DNA of 7,323 nt from CAWELS01 sp964468205 (lineage in GTDB: Bacteria > Acidobacteriota > Terriglobia > Bryobacterales > Bryobacteraceae), in assembly GCA_964468205.1 (NCBI GenBank), contig CAYXVG010000140.1:1-7323 (forward strand). Reading direction: 5' to 3'. The notes below the pieces were generated by a model. It was not told the DNA's origin and ran no database searches. It saw only the letters and a list, made by a program, of their open reading frames with translations. Shown piece after piece: positions 1-4,857 of this stretch (the first letter of the stretch is position 1; each line of letters begins with the position of its first letter). The translations under genes and the position numbers were made by a program.

Positions 1-156
1 TCGGTAGGAGTCCCAAATCACCCGTATAGGGGTATGGCGCTCATTACGCACACGCTTCTCGACGGACTGTTCTTCATGCTACAGGGGACCGTGCCCAGCC
101 CGCGCGACGCTCAATACGACGGCGGCCGGGAGTCAGCCGCCATGCGCCGACAATGA
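1..156 (+). CDS. possible 3' end of an unrecognised gene (partial)
   Basis: Frame 1 is open from the first base to a TGA at 154-156, giving 51 residues that end in AAMRRQ. It would converge on the minus-strand gene that ends at 202. I recognise no family. An open stretch of this length can occur by chance in GC-rich DNA, and a hairpin (121-141) lies inside it, so this is only a possibility. The rest of positions 157-201 holds nothing I can name. Confidence 0.2.
   Translation, partial: SVGVPNHPYRGMALITHTLLDGLFFMLQGTVPSPRDAQYDGGRESAAMRRQ
121..141. repeat. GC-rich hairpin near the 3' end of the secreted-protein gene
   Basis: GGCGGC at 121-126 pairs with GCCGCC at 136-141 around a 9-base loop. 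It lies 60 bases beyond the stop codon of the minus-strand gene ending at 202, so it could help end that transcript. No T-run follows it on either strand, so it is not a classical intrinsic terminator. A 10-base direct repeat, AAACCTCCAT, lies next to it at 160-169 and 193-202. Confidence 0.25.
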
Positions 157-201
157 CGGAAACCTCCATGCGTGACGAACCACATGCCTCGCAAACCTCC
201 A

Positions 202-2295
202 TCAACGGACGTTGACCGTGACGGGGTTGGTCGACAAACCATTGAATTGAAGGTTCACATCAACATCGCCCGCGCCACGCAGAGAAGCGGGGATAGGCCC
301 GACAACCGCTTGATCCAGTCCGGGGTACTGACCTTGAGCGACGGCCGCCAGTACCGGAACGCTGACGCCTCCGATAGTACAGAAAGCGATGTCGTTGTTC
401 CGGAAGCCAGTTCCATAGAAACTGAGATAAATGTCGTCTCTACTACCTAAGTCGATTGGAATGTTGGCTCGATCAGGTGGTGGTAGCACCGTGAAAGTAA
501 ACCCACTTGAACGACTGCCATCCTCAGCAACACGAAGCCAAGTTGCCGCTGCCGGACCCTGGCCGGTCGCGTTGGCCGAGAAAACGCCAGGTACTAGTCG
601 ATCAACGTGAACTGGAGTAGTGATAGATCCACCAGTTGCATTCGTGACGGTGAGAGTTGCTGGACCAACCCCGACATCCTCTGGGAGCAGGAATTGCACT
701 CGATCTGAGCCGACAAGGTTGAGCATCATCTGGTGATCTCGCCCCTGGCTGTCGCGAACGTGCAGTGATGTTCCAAGTATCGACTCAGACAGCGTCGGGA
801 GTTGCTTGAAGTCAGATGCCAGGTTCTCTCCCCACAGGTCAGCCCACGAGCCGGGCGCGATTGCCCCACGTTGGTAGCTAGCCGAATTGGTGATCGCAGT
901 CACCCTAGGCTGAATAGCTCGGTGGGCCCCAGTGGTCAGATTGACGGTATTACTATTCTCTCCACCGACAGTGAGCATAACCTCATGCTTTCCGGGATCG
1001 AGGTCCCACGGCACTACGAAAGAGACCAAGTAAGTGCCATAGAAAAGTGGACAATAAGGCGAGAGGCCAGCGGACTTCACCGATACCAGGCGATTGTCGA
1101 TCCAAAGCGAAGGGGTGGTTTGTGTCGTTGTTGGAAAGGCCGGTACGTCCCCGTCCTGGACGCTCGGATGTACTGCTCCAAGCCCGATAGCGCACGCGCC
1201 AAGTTCATCACCCGGGGCGACGCTCGAATCGCCGGTCACATACCCGCCCCCTGACTGCACGAATACGCCAAATCCAGGCTCGTAGATGTCGGTGAACATA
1301 TCGTAAGCCAACAACCCTGGAGAATGCGATTTGACTTCTACCGATTTCGTGGGGGACCTCTGCCCTTGGACCTCCAGCACAAGGTTGGCCGCACCAGTAC
1401 GGGTACCGAATGGCACTTGGAAGACAAGTTCACTCTGCTGCACGCTCATGATCGGAGCCGGTTCGCCATTCAGCAGAAGCCGAGTACTACAGAGTTCAGT
1501 AGGCATCGGGCCGGGGTCGATATCCCTGTGATAACAGCCGCTCTGCGTGAACGTTGCCTTTGCTCTTGCTATGAGCCCCGGAGCAAGCTCATGCTCTCCC
1601 GTTGCGAAGTTCGTGATGCTGGTCGGAGAAGCTATGCCAGAGCCTGAACCACTGTCTAGCCGCTTGACCCATGCGGTCGCCCGAACTGGCAGGATCGGAA
1701 CCGTTCTCCCGCCGGTGCCTGTAGACATCTGTGCGCCTGTGGTCCGATTCTGAAGAGTCACGGAGTAAGCGACCCTTTCCGGATGGGTCTCGATTGGGTC
1801 CCAGGACAGGTATTCGTGAATGTATAGCTGCGGGATCGTCGGTATGTTCTCGAAAGGGTCTTGCCCACCCCACGTAGCGTTGAACGTATACGCGGCGCAA
1901 GCCTTTTCCTGATGAGAATACCCTCCGCCAATTACTATGAGGATTTTGTCGTTGTCATCCCCGCCAGCCCATTTCATGTTCTTGACTTCCATGAAACGCG
2001 CGGGAAGCGATTCGACCAACTGACCAAACTCGATGATGGCCCCAGCATCATTGAAGTCAGCATCGCCAGGCAGTCCGTCGGACCCCGCTCCGTCGCCCGT
2101 TTCGAACCATACGACCCACTTGGATCCGGGGGCAAGTTTGACATGCTCACCGAGGCCCGGTTCATTGATGCTTACTCGACCGTTTGTCTGAAGCGGAGGC
2201 TTGGGAATAGGTTGGGCATGTAGGCTCCCAGATAGCGGAAGAAGACAGCTCAGTGCGGCCAAGCAAGAGACCTGACAACATGATTGGCGGTACAT
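202..2295 (-). CDS. exported acidobacterial protein with two TIGR03437-like modules
   Basis: This encodes a 697-aa secreted protein of unknown role. Residues 1-27 form a Sec signal peptide: MYRQ, a Cys/Leu/Ala-rich core, and a likely cleavage after LHA. Residues about 60-150 include a GDADFND stretch (77-83), resembling the Asp/Asn-rich motif of extracellular DUF4114-like domains. Two related beta-rich modules follow, about 226-455 and 465-697. Each has the pattern ITN-A, APG, an LVFQVP- or VQFLLP-type segment, PG(L/V)F or PGLLAY, a glycine-rich G-G segment, then a final NTVNL or NPVTVNV strand. This is the 'Solibacter uncharacterized C-terminal domain' (TIGR03437), typical of Acidobacteria surface or secreted proteins. 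The ATG at 2295 is chosen over an ATG at 2340 because GGAGGAG lies 6 bases upstream of it and the promoter lies between the two. Its binding partner or enzyme activity, if any, cannot be read from the sequence. Confidence 0.9.
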   Translation of the reverse strand: MYRQSCCQVSCLAALSCLLPLSGSLHAQPIPKPPLQTNGRVSINEPGLGEHVKLAPGSKWVVWFETGDGAGSDGLPGDADFNDAGAIIEFGQLVESLPARFMEVKNMKWAGGDDNDKILIVIGGGYSHQEKACAAYTFNATWGGQDPFENIPTIPQLYIHEYLSWDPIETHPERVAYSVTLQNRTTGAQMSTGTGGRTVPILPVRATAWVKRLDSGSGSGIASPTSITNFATGEHELAPGLIARAKATFTQSGCYHRDIDPGPMPTELCSTRLLLNGEPAPIMSVQQSELVFQVPFGTRTGAANLVLEVQGQRSPTKSVEVKSHSPGLLAYDMFTDIYEPGFGVFVQSGGGYVTGDSSVAPGDELGACAIGLGAVHPSVQDGDVPAFPTTTQTTPSLWIDNRLVSVKSAGLSPYCPLFYGTYLVSFVVPWDLDPGKHEVMLTVGGENSNTVNLTTGAHRAIQPRVTAITNSASYQRGAIAPGSWADLWGENLASDFKQLPTLSESILGTSLHVRDSQGRDHQMMLNLVGSDRVQFLLPEDVGVGPATLTVTNATGGSITTPVHVDRLVPGVFSANATGQGPAAATWLRVAEDGSRSSGFTFTVLPPPDRANIPIDLGSRDDIYLSFYGTGFRNNDIAFCTIGGVSVPVLAAVAQGQYPGLDQAVVGPIPASLRGAGDVDVNLQFNGLSTNPVTVNVR

Positions 2296-2301
2296 CAACA
2301 A

Positions 2302-2308
2302 CTCCTCC
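2302..2308 (-). promoter_or_regulatory. Shine-Dalgarno site of the exported protein gene
   Basis: On the minus strand GGAGGAG (plus-strand CTCCTCC) ends 6 bases before the ATG at 2295. This strong site decides the start: the longer reading from 2340 has no such site and would place the promoter inside the coding sequence. Confidence 0.85.
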
Positions 2309-2321
2309 CTCCAACGAACAG

Positions 2322-2350
2322 ATTCTATGTGTCTCCTCAAGGGCAGTCAA
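2322..2350 (-). promoter_or_regulatory. sigma-70-type promoter for the exported protein gene
   Basis: Read on the minus strand, TTGACT (plus 2345-2350) and TAGAAT (plus 2322-2327) are separated by exactly 17 bases. Each hexamer has one mismatch to the housekeeping consensus. Transcription would begin near 2315, giving a leader of about 20 bases that contains the ribosome-binding site. The remaining intergenic DNA (2351-2466) shows no gene and no clear terminator. Confidence 0.7.
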
Positions 2351-2466
2351 GTATCTCACTGAGTTTGCACTGAAATGCAGGTAAAGAACGAGTGGGCGTT
2401 TCTTCCGAGTGAGCAGGAGACCGAAGCCGAAAGCCAGCACCTGTTCGGGCCTATTGGCGGAGCTAC

Positions 2467-3150
2467 CTAAACATCGAAGTCATCTTCCAACGAGTTGTCA
2501 TGGTCCGATTCGTCACCGTCATCGTCGTTCGGAGACATGGGAGGTTCCAGCCGTCTTCCGAAATCTGGTAGCTCGGAGCGCCGAAAGCCCTCTGGTTGGG
2601 GAAGATCCTTCAGAGTGAATACCGCGTCTTTGAGCCGCGCTTCTCCTACGCCCTTCGGTTTCGACTCAATTATGAGCGTCTTGTCGGTGAGTGCCTGAGT
2701 TTCTTCCGGAACGTCGGCCGGAATCAGAAGGGAGTGGAAGCAGTAGCCCTCGCCGCGGTAGACCGCGAGGCGACCGTGCGTCCCGCAGAAGGTAATCCGG
2801 CCCGCCTTGTATGCGGCCGCCAGTCCCAGCTCCTTCGCGCTGTAGAGATCACGTTTCCGTTCGCTGGCAACTCGCGATAGGCCGTGCCGCCGGCCCTGAT
2901 AGTGGGATTGCGAGGTGTCCCGGTAGCGCTTCGCTGCGCGATTCACTGTGAAGACTGCGGCCAATAGGTCGACTGTCTCTGGTGGTATAGACTGCCGTTG
3001 CTGTTTGGGGACCAGGTCCTCTCGCCGGAACACGGGATAGTCTTGGTATCGTCCTCTGCGGATTTCCGCAGGCTGGGCTCCCGGTCTCGGCTTCAGCCCC
3101 AGTTCGGAAGCCTTTGTCCTGCTCAGTAGTTGCTCTTGATCGTCGCTCAC
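2467..3150 (-). CDS. hypothetical protein with strongly acidic C-terminal tail
   Basis: I do not recognise this 227-aa protein. The N-terminal 50 residues (LLSRTKASELGL, then YQDYPVFRREDLV) have the rhythm of a small nucleic-acid-binding fold (KTxA...Y...Y.R.DL), but this is a weak impression. Residues about 75-105 are rich in Arg, Lys and Tyr. The middle (RITFCGTHGRLAVYRGEGYCFHSLLIP) looks like beta strands. The last 21 residues contain 11 Asp or Glu, a tail seen in proteins that mimic or shield DNA or that bind basic partners. An in-frame TGA just upstream limits the start to a TTG at 3162 or the GTG at 3150. I prefer GTG, with GAGG ending 4 bases before it, although the spacing is short. 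It lies 71 bases downstream of the 59-aa gene on the same strand and may be co-transcribed with it. The protein is probably soluble: no signal peptide or membrane segment is visible. Confidence 0.75.
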   Translation of the reverse strand: MSDDQEQLLSRTKASELGLKPRPGAQPAEIRRGRYQDYPVFRREDLVPKQQRQSIPPETVDLLAAVFTVNRAAKRYRDTSQSHYQGRRHGLSRVASERKRDLYSAKELGLAAAYKAGRITFCGTHGRLAVYRGEGYCFHSLLIPADVPEETQALTDKTLIIESKPKGVGEARLKDAVFTLKDLPQPEGFRRSELPDFGRRLEPPMSPNDDDGDESDHDNSLEDDFDV

Positions 3151-3183
3151 GCTCCCTCGCAAACCTCAACTCAAGATCTAGGA

Positions 3184-3214
3184 AGGGGCGAAGCGTGCCG
3201 GTTGCTCCGCCCCT
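3184..3214 (-). terminator. GC-rich hairpin between two minus-strand genes
   Basis: AGGGGCG (3184-3190) pairs with CGCCCCT (3208-3214). After one mismatch, AGC (3192-3194) pairs with GCT (3204-3206). The hairpin begins 8 bases beyond the stop of the 59-aa gene on the minus strand and sits before the start of the 227-aa gene. The bases after the stem on that strand (TCCTAG) are only weakly T-rich, so this may be a partial terminator or an mRNA-stabilising hairpin rather than a strong stop. Confidence 0.35.
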
Positions 3215-3221
3215 CTCGCTA

Positions 3222-3401
3222 TCAGGACTTCGCGAGCAGGGCCGGATACCGCTTGACCATGATCTGGCAGGCTTCCCGCTGTTCATCGAAGTTCTCAATG
3301 AACTCGTCCAGTAGGGTGCGGAGCCGGTCAGGCGTCAGGCCCGCTGCGTACTCCTCGACAAGCTGCACTATCAGGTTCTCGGCCGGCGTCACGGCGCGCA
3401 T
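3222..3401 (-). CDS. small helical hypothetical protein
   Basis: This is a 59-aa protein beginning MRAVTPAENL and ending in YPALLAKS. It is almost entirely predicted helix (ENLIVQLVEEYAAGL, then DRLRTLLDEFIENF) and acidic in its middle. The family is not recognised. The frame remains open up to an ATG at 3473 (83 aa), but I choose the ATG at 3401. Third codon positions are mostly G or C after 3401 and clearly less so before it. The extra 24 residues would also cover both a plus-strand promoter and a 12-bp palindrome. Neither ATG has a convincing Shine-Dalgarno sequence, so the start is uncertain. It is transcribed divergently from the zinc-ribbon gene. That, its size and the flanking operator-like palindrome suggest a small regulator, but no clear helix-turn-helix can be seen. 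Confidence 0.65.
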   Translation of the reverse strand: MRAVTPAENLIVQLVEEYAAGLTPDRLRTLLDEFIENFDEQREACQIMVKRYPALLAKS

Positions 3402-3403
3402 GG

Positions 3404-3429
3404 GTGCGCATAGCTGAGCGCACGTGCGC
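3404..3429. promoter_or_regulatory. operator-like palindromes upstream of the 59-aa gene
   Basis: GCGCACGTGCGC at 3418-3429 is a perfect 12-bp palindrome. An overlapping hairpin pairs GTGCGC (3404-3409) with GCGCAC (3418-3423) around 8 bases. The block lies just upstream of the ATG at 3401 on the minus strand and 15 bases before the -35 box of the plus-strand promoter. It is therefore well placed for a dimeric regulator to control both directions. The regulator itself is unknown. Confidence 0.45.
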
Positions 3430-3444
3430 AAAAACCAAAAGCCG

Positions 3445-3473
3445 TTGAGAATACTCGACGATTGGAGTAACAT
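3445..3473 (+). promoter_or_regulatory. probable promoter for the zinc-ribbon gene
   Basis: TTGAGA (3445-3450, five of six consensus bases) is followed by a 17-base spacer and TAACAT (3468-3473, four of six). The predicted start near 3480 leaves a leader of about 85 bases. Its position inside the extended reading of the divergent small gene is one reason to use the shorter start for that gene. Confidence 0.45.
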
Positions 3474-3503
3474 ATCGGTGGCCGCCTAGCTTGATCAGCG
3501 AAA

Positions 3504-3547
3504 GCGGGTGACCCTGACCCGCCGGCGGCTCATACCCTCTCAGGGGT
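3504..3547 (+). repeat. two hairpins in the leader of the zinc-ribbon gene
   Basis: GCGGGT (3504-3509) pairs with ACCCGC (3517-3522) around a 7-base loop. ACCC (3534-3537) can pair with GGGT (3544-3547). Both lie in the untranslated leader between the proposed promoter and the ribosome-binding site at 3551-3557, so they could affect transcript stability or serve as operator half-sites. Confidence 0.35.
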
Positions 3548-3563
3548 CGCGAAGGGAGCAGCG

Positions 3564-4253
3564 ATGAGCCAAGCTCGACGGGGTTTTCGTGAAGAACTCC
3601 AAAGCCTGAAAGAGGAAGGCGGTTTAAGGGAAAAGGATATTCTGACTCGCTGCCGATGGTTCAAAGATGAACGCGTCCGGGAACTGGATAGGGTCGAGAA
3701 CGCTGAAGGGCGTGCACGGGAGGAAATGCAGGTGATCCTTACTGATCTCCTTGATCCACTGGAAGCTTGGGAGGCTGTGCTTGAGCGCCTGTTCGACTCC
3801 GATCAGGCGGCGGAGATATGCAAGCCTTCTCGAAGCGGTGCTTTGGTATCCTGCTGCGGATGTCGCACGGAGCAGAGACTGGTTGCCGGTCGAGTCAATC
3901 GCTGCCGCGAGTGCGGTAGGTTTCTGGATCGAGGCGACACCGAAGACCCGCAACACAGTTGGGACCGTTCGAATGACCAAGAAGAACGCCAGAGATTCCT
4001 TAGTAGGCAACTGGAACGACTGAATGACAAGGCTCCACCTCCGTGCGGCGGTCCATGGAATGAGACCGATATCTGGTACGTCGTATTCAACAAAGTGGAG
4101 CATTCCGACTCAAGAGGGAGAGCGTGGAAGCGGGGGGACGCGGGATACCGCGCAGGGTCGAAACCAGACACGGACATCCGCGCCCTGAAGGAATCGGACG
4201 CCGATGATTTCCGGCGAATTGCATTGACCCGGCCAGCTCGCTCGAGACTTTAA
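3564..4253 (+). CDS. hypothetical four-cysteine zinc-ribbon protein
   Basis: This 229-aa protein belongs to no family I can name. Residues 1-58 are highly charged, helical and possibly coiled coil (REELQSLKEEGGLREKD, then DERVRELDRVENAEGRAREEM). A leucine-rich helix follows at 57-78. Cys97-x2-Cys100 and Cys114-x2-Cys117, 13 residues apart, form a typical zinc ribbon (CCGCRTEQ, NRCRECGRF). A second charged helix follows (138-155), and the tail is rich in Arg and Asp. A zinc ribbon between charged helices suggests a nucleic-acid- or protein-binding regulator, but this is inference. The ATG at 3564 has GGGAG (3554-3558) ending 5 bases upstream, so the start is well supported. The gene is divergent from the 59-aa gene, and no terminator is evident after its TAA. 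Confidence 0.75.
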   Translation: MSQARRGFREELQSLKEEGGLREKDILTRCRWFKDERVRELDRVENAEGRAREEMQVILTDLLDPLEAWEAVLERLFDSDQAAEICKPSRSGALVSCCGCRTEQRLVAGRVNRCRECGRFLDRGDTEDPQHSWDRSNDQEERQRFLSRQLERLNDKAPPPCGGPWNETDIWYVVFNKVEHSDSRGRAWKRGDAGYRAGSKPDTDIRALKESDADDFRRIALTRPARSRL

Positions 4254-4254
4254 T
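4224..4254 (+). promoter_or_regulatory. possible promoter of the replication operon
   Basis: TTGACC (4224-4229) and TTTAAT (4249-4254) each match five of six sigma-70 consensus bases. The 19-base spacer is longer than ideal. The site overlaps the 3' end of the zinc-ribbon gene. If used, transcription would start near 4261 and give the helix-turn-helix gene a leader of about 190 bases. No better candidate is visible before 4454. Confidence 0.3.
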
Positions 4255-4300
4255 AGCGCGGTGGGGTGATTGCACAGGTTCCCGTGGATGACGCTTCTAG

Positions 4301-4432
4301 TACCGGTAGTCGATGCTCCACAAGCATCGGTAGTTCAGTGGACAGGGTGAGACTTAACTCCCTGAAACGAAGAGGATTCTAACTCCCATCACCTAAGCAG
4401 CCGAAAACTACCGGTTGCATCTACCGGCGGTA
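4301..4432 (+). repeat. ACCGGT-type palindromes and hairpins in the operon leader
   Basis: This non-coding stretch before the helix-turn-helix gene holds several ordered elements. TACCGGTA (4301-4308) is a perfect palindrome. ACCGGT recurs at 4410-4415, and TACCGGCGGTA (4422-4432) is a near-palindrome. CTACCGG is directly repeated at 4408-4414 and 4421-4427, 13 bases apart. CGATGC/GCATCG (4311-4316, 4324-4329) forms a hairpin with a 7-base loop. CAGG..GAG/CTC.CCTG (4343-4351, 4358-4364) forms a second. The palindromes are plausible operators for the adjacent DNA-binding protein, and the hairpins may structure the leader RNA. The remainder of 4254-4453 shows no gene. Confidence 0.45.
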
Positions 4433-4453
4433 CATCTTCCATCCTGCCAGCAA

Positions 4454-4696
4454 ATGCATGTATCCATCGATCAACAACAGCAAGCAACCGGAATCTTCGC
4501 CAAGATTCCGCAAGAGTATCTGAACGAGAAGGACCTCAGCCGGGTATCTGGCATCCCGGTCCGCACCCTCCAGGACTGGCGCAGGCGCAGTGTCGGCCCG
4601 CCCTACAGAAAGCTCCTAGGTCGTCTCGTACGCTACCCCCTGGCTGAGGCTCTGGCATGGCTAGACACCCAGCCGTCGGGCGGAGGTGAACGATGA
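4454..4696 (+). CDS. AlpA/excisionase-like helix-turn-helix protein
   Basis: This is an 80-aa DNA-binding protein. Residues 22-72 (EYLNEKDLSRVSGIPVRT, then LQDWRRRSVGPPYRKLLGRL, then VRYPLAEALAWLD) fit the MerR-like winged-helix pattern of the HTH_17/AlpA/excisionase group: Y-L-x-x-x-D-L, a turn at GIPVRTLQDW, a wing carrying GPPY, an R-(V/I)-R-Y strand, then a terminal helix ending in W-L. Members act as excisionases or as activators of mobile-element genes. Residues 1-16 are polar and Gln-rich. I use the ATG at 4454. A TTG at 4415 would add 13 residues, but it overlaps the CTACCGG repeats. Neither has a clear ribosome-binding site, so the start is uncertain. The stop overlaps the next start as ATGA, so it is translationally coupled to the 54-aa gene. 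A role in controlling this operon or in excision is inference. Confidence 0.75.
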   Translation: MHVSIDQQQQATGIFAKIPQEYLNEKDLSRVSGIPVRTLQDWRRRSVGPPYRKLLGRLVRYPLAEALAWLDTQPSGGGER

Positions 4697-4857
4697 AACC
4701 CCACTCGCTGGATGACAAATGGGAGGCGCTCTGCCACGAGTGCGAGCAGGCCGGCATTCCGGTACCCGAACGATGGCGCGACTGGTTCCGCGACCAGTGC
4801 AAGACACTGGAGCGGGCCGCCGCGGGCGTCCGGGAGCGAGAGGAGCGCCGCACATGA
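4693..4857 (+). CDS. 54-aa hypothetical protein in the primase operon
   Basis: This small gene is tightly placed between the regulator and the primase. Its ATG at 4693 follows GGAGGTG with good spacing and overlaps the previous stop as ATGA. Its own stop overlaps the primase start as ATGA. The protein begins MKPHSLDDKWEALCHECEQ and ends REREERRT. It has Cys14-x2-Cys17 and Cys37, several Trp residues (10, 28, 31) and a charged helical end. Two cysteines alone are not a full zinc site unless it dimerises or Cys37 and His15 contribute. I recognise no family. The strong ribosome site and double coupling argue that it is truly translated and used in fixed ratio with the primase, perhaps as an accessory or regulatory partner (inference). 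Confidence 0.75.
   Translation: MKPHSLDDKWEALCHECEQAGIPVPERWRDWFRDQCKTLERAAAGVREREERRT
4841..4845 (+). promoter_or_regulatory. Shine-Dalgarno site of the primase-helicase gene
   Basis: AGGAG at 4841-4845 ends 8 bases before the ATG at 4854, which overlaps the preceding TGA. This fixes the primase start at 4854. The same frame stays open back to 4719, but that extension is a shadow of the 54-aa gene. Confidence 0.7.

Noticed and set aside
160..202. AAACCTCCAT direct repeat (160-169, 193-202) as an insertion or att scar
   Set aside because: It has only two 10-base copies with no associated recombinase, terminal inverted repeats or target duplication, so it is probably chance.
2296..2340. Longer start of the secreted protein at 2340
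   Set aside because: It would put 15 charged residues before a normal signal peptide, has no ribosome site and overlaps the promoter -10 region.
3402..3473. Extension of the 59-aa protein to 83 aa (start at 3473)
   Set aside because: Third-position GC drops, the sequence overlaps a plus-strand promoter and a 12-bp palindrome, and there is no good ribosome site. It is not fully excluded, because the shorter start also lacks one.
3624..4177. Minus-strand frames opposite the zinc-ribbon gene
   Set aside because: The plus strand has a good ribosome site, a promoter and a coherent zinc ribbon. The minus frames show no motif and no initiation signal.
4326..4397. tRNA-like stretch (CGGTAGTTCAGTGGACAG resembles a D-arm; GATTCTAAC resembles a T-loop)
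   Set aside because: No acceptor stem pairs at the expected distance, the D-stem would need three G-T pairs, the anticodon loop would have 6 bases, and the T-stem pairs poorly. At most it is a decayed tRNA or chance similarity, so it is not listed as a tRNA.
4719..4853. N-terminal extension of the primase by 45 residues
   Set aside because: The bases are already used in another frame by the 54-aa gene. The ATG at 4854 has its own Shine-Dalgarno site and an ATGA overlap, and the extra residues (Arg-, Gly- and Pro-rich) look like an off-frame shadow.
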